From Frateuria_A yonginensis (lineage in GTDB: Bacteria > Pseudomonadota > Gammaproteobacteria > Xanthomonadales > Rhodanobacteraceae): 64,000 bases of DNA. The notes under the pieces were generated by a model that was given only the letters and a program-made list of their open reading frames with translations, did no database searches and had not been told where the DNA came from. Position 1 is the first letter of the stretch; each line of letters opens with the position of its first letter. The stretch is from the NCBI RefSeq assembly GCF_037137055.1, contig NZ_JBBBNY010000008.1, forward strand, positions 1 to 64,000, written 5' to 3'. This document shows, one piece after another, positions 62,702-64,000 of this stretch. Made by a program: the position numbers and the translations under genes.

Positions 62702-63928
62702 TCAGGCCCGTTTCAGCGCCAGCACCGCGTTGAGCCCGCCGAAGGCGAACGAGTTGCTGAGCGCGGCGCGCACCGGCATCGCGCGCGCGACGTTGGGCAC
62801 GTAATCCAGGTCGCAGGCCGGGTCGCTGCGCTCGAAGTTCGCAGTGGGCGGGACGATGCCCTCGCGCAAGGCGCCCAGTACCGCGACCAGCTCGAGCGCG
62901 CCGGAGGCGCCCAGCGCGTGTCCGTGCATGGACTTGGTGGAGGACACCGCCAGCCGGTCGGCGTGCCGGCCGAACACCTGGCGTACCGCGCGGGTCTCGC
63001 TGGGGTCGTTGGCGAGCGTGCCGGTGCCGTGCGCATTGACGTAATCGACATCCTCGGGCGCGAGGCCGCCATCCTCCAGCGCCTGGGTCATGGCGGCGAC
63101 TGCGCCGGCCGGGTCCGGCGCCACGATGTCGCCGGCGTCGGCACTCATGCCGGTACCGACCAGTTCGGCGAGTGGACGGGCGCCGCGCGCCTGCGCGTGC
63201 TCCATCGCCTCCAGCACGAACACGCCGGCGCCTTCGCCGAGCACCAACCCGCGCCGGTCGGCGCTGAACGGCCGGCAGGTGTCGTCGGCGAGCACGCGCA
63301 TGGCCTCCCACGCACGCAGCGCGCCGTAGGTGAAGCAGGCCTCGGTACCGCCCGTGACCACCACGTCCGCCAGGCCTGCGCGTATGAGCAGCGCGGCCTG
63401 CGCGATGGCGTGGTTGGACGAGGCGCAGGCGCTGACCACGCCGAAGGACGGACCACACAGCCCGTAGGCGATGCTGACCTGGCTGGTCGGCGCATTGGCC
63501 ATCGCGCGCACGATGGTCAGCGGGTTCAGCCGGGTGGCGTTTTCCGCGTACAGCCGACGCGCCTGCTCGCCCTGGGTGTTCTCGCCGCCGACGCCGGTGC
63601 CGATGACCACCGCCGCACGCCGCTTCCGTTCCGCGGCGTTCCATTCCAGGCCTGCCTGCGCCACCGCCTCGCGCGCGGCCAGCAGGGCGAACTGGGCGGT
63701 GCGATCCAGCAGCGGCAGTGTGCGTTCGTCGAAATGGACGGTAGGGTCGAAGCTGTCCGGCACCTGCGCGGCCACGCGCACCCGCAGTTGCGAGGCACGC
63801 TCGTGGCGCAGCGGAGCGATCGCGCTGGTGCCCGCGCGCAGGCCCTGCCACAGGGCCTGCGCGCCCTCGCCGAAAGCGCTGACCGCGCCCATGCCGGTGA
63901 TGGCGATGCGGCGCCCGGGGGTAATCAC
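62702..63928 (-). CDS. Beta-ketoacyl-ACP synthase (KAS II/FabF-like)
   Basis: A 408-residue condensing enzyme with all three catalytic residues: C168 (SACASSNHA), H300 (NAHGTGT) and H337 (STKSMHGH). It elongates or initiates acyl chains on ACP. The start is GTG at 63928, overlapping the upstream ACP stop by four bases. It is probably a secondary-metabolism or lipid-specific copy, as it lies with an aminotransferase, GNAT and ACP outside a fab cluster. Confidence 0.92.
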   Translation of the reverse strand: MITPGRRIAITGMGAVSAFGEGAQALWQGLRAGTSAIAPLRHERASQLRVRVAAQVPDSFDPTVHFDERTLPLLDRTAQFALLAAREAVAQAGLEWNAAERKRRAAVVIGTGVGGENTQGEQARRLYAENATRLNPLTIVRAMANAPTSQVSIAYGLCGPSFGVVSACASSNHAIAQAALLIRAGLADVVVTGGTEACFTYGALRAWEAMRVLADDTCRPFSADRRGLVLGEGAGVFVLEAMEHAQARGARPLAELVGTGMSADAGDIVAPDPAGAVAAMTQALEDGGLAPEDVDYVNAHGTGTLANDPSETRAVRQVFGRHADRLAVSSTKSMHGHALGASGALELVAVLGALREGIVPPTANFERSDPACDLDYVPNVARAMPVRAALSNSFAFGGLNAVLALKRA

Positions 63929-64000
63929 GCGGCGGCCTCGGCTCCGCCCGGCTTGGCTTCCAGCGCCGCCTTCACCGCGTTCAACAGGTTCTGCACGGTA
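63925..64000 (-). CDS. Acyl carrier protein, C-terminal end (partial)
   Basis: The last 24 codons of a gene that continues past the window. The sequence TVQNLLNAVKAALEAKPGG resembles the fourth helix of an acyl carrier protein, and the stop overlaps the KAS start (GTGA). The Ser attachment site lies outside the window, so the call rests on the helix and on the neighbouring condensing enzyme. Confidence 0.55.
   Translation of the reverse strand, partial: TVQNLLNAVKAALEAKPGGAEAAA

Overview
The window is about 69% GC chromosomal DNA with gammaproteobacterial gene order. Divergent rne/rluC, orn-folP, yheS-rpfE-recJ, tpiA-secG-tRNA-Leu and the DNA ligase D architecture all point to Xanthomonadales, most likely Rhodanobacteraceae (Dyella, Luteibacter, Frateuria or Rhodanobacter type). 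This assignment comes from gene content and protein character; no database search was possible.

Region by region: 1-98 is the 3' end of an IS481-type transposase. 162-10927 holds housekeeping genes (MFS transporter, sbcB, orn, folP, glmM, tpiA), with a block of 2OG-Fe(II) oxygenases and an SDR lying between glmM and tpiA. 10950-17744 carries secG, tRNA-Leu(GAG), a GacA/UvrY-like regulator, rne, rluC, a pterin dehydratase and nfuA. 17975-23905 is mostly minus strand: two small cytochromes c, a TraB-family protein, and the agmatine-to-putrescine genes aguA and aguB with an AraC regulator and a YbhB-like protein between them. 24047-28748 is the overlapping yheS-rpfE-recJ operon. 28926-33541 has a SpoIIAA-like protein, asnB behind an Asn-rich leader peptide and hairpin, a VOC protein, and a KaiC-like ATPase with a CheY-like partner. 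34003-44594 is accessory: two tandem Tat-exported tyrosinases, an SDR, an AraC regulator, a serine hydrolase, a histidine kinase and ligD.

45202-47492 is a two-gene cassette (PD-(D/E)XK nuclease/DUF2075 helicase plus MazG-like pyrophosphohydrolase) between ligD and an M1 aminopeptidase; it is the best defence-type candidate here. 51555-57851 is a six-gene operon joining a two-component system to a complete tripartite ABC exporter. 57897 to the end holds two convergent operons: hydrolase, two SMR-like membrane proteins and a DegT aminotransferase on plus; ACP, ketoacyl synthase, FemAB-like acyltransferase and an arginase-fold protein on minus. They look like an uncharacterised lipid or secondary-metabolite locus.

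The two strongest hunting results are a complete-looking asparagine attenuator upstream of asnB (five Asn codons and three mutually exclusive pairings) and the nuclease-helicase/MazG cassette. Palindromic REP-type elements recur through the window, and a different GC-rich repeat is inserted in frame inside yheS.
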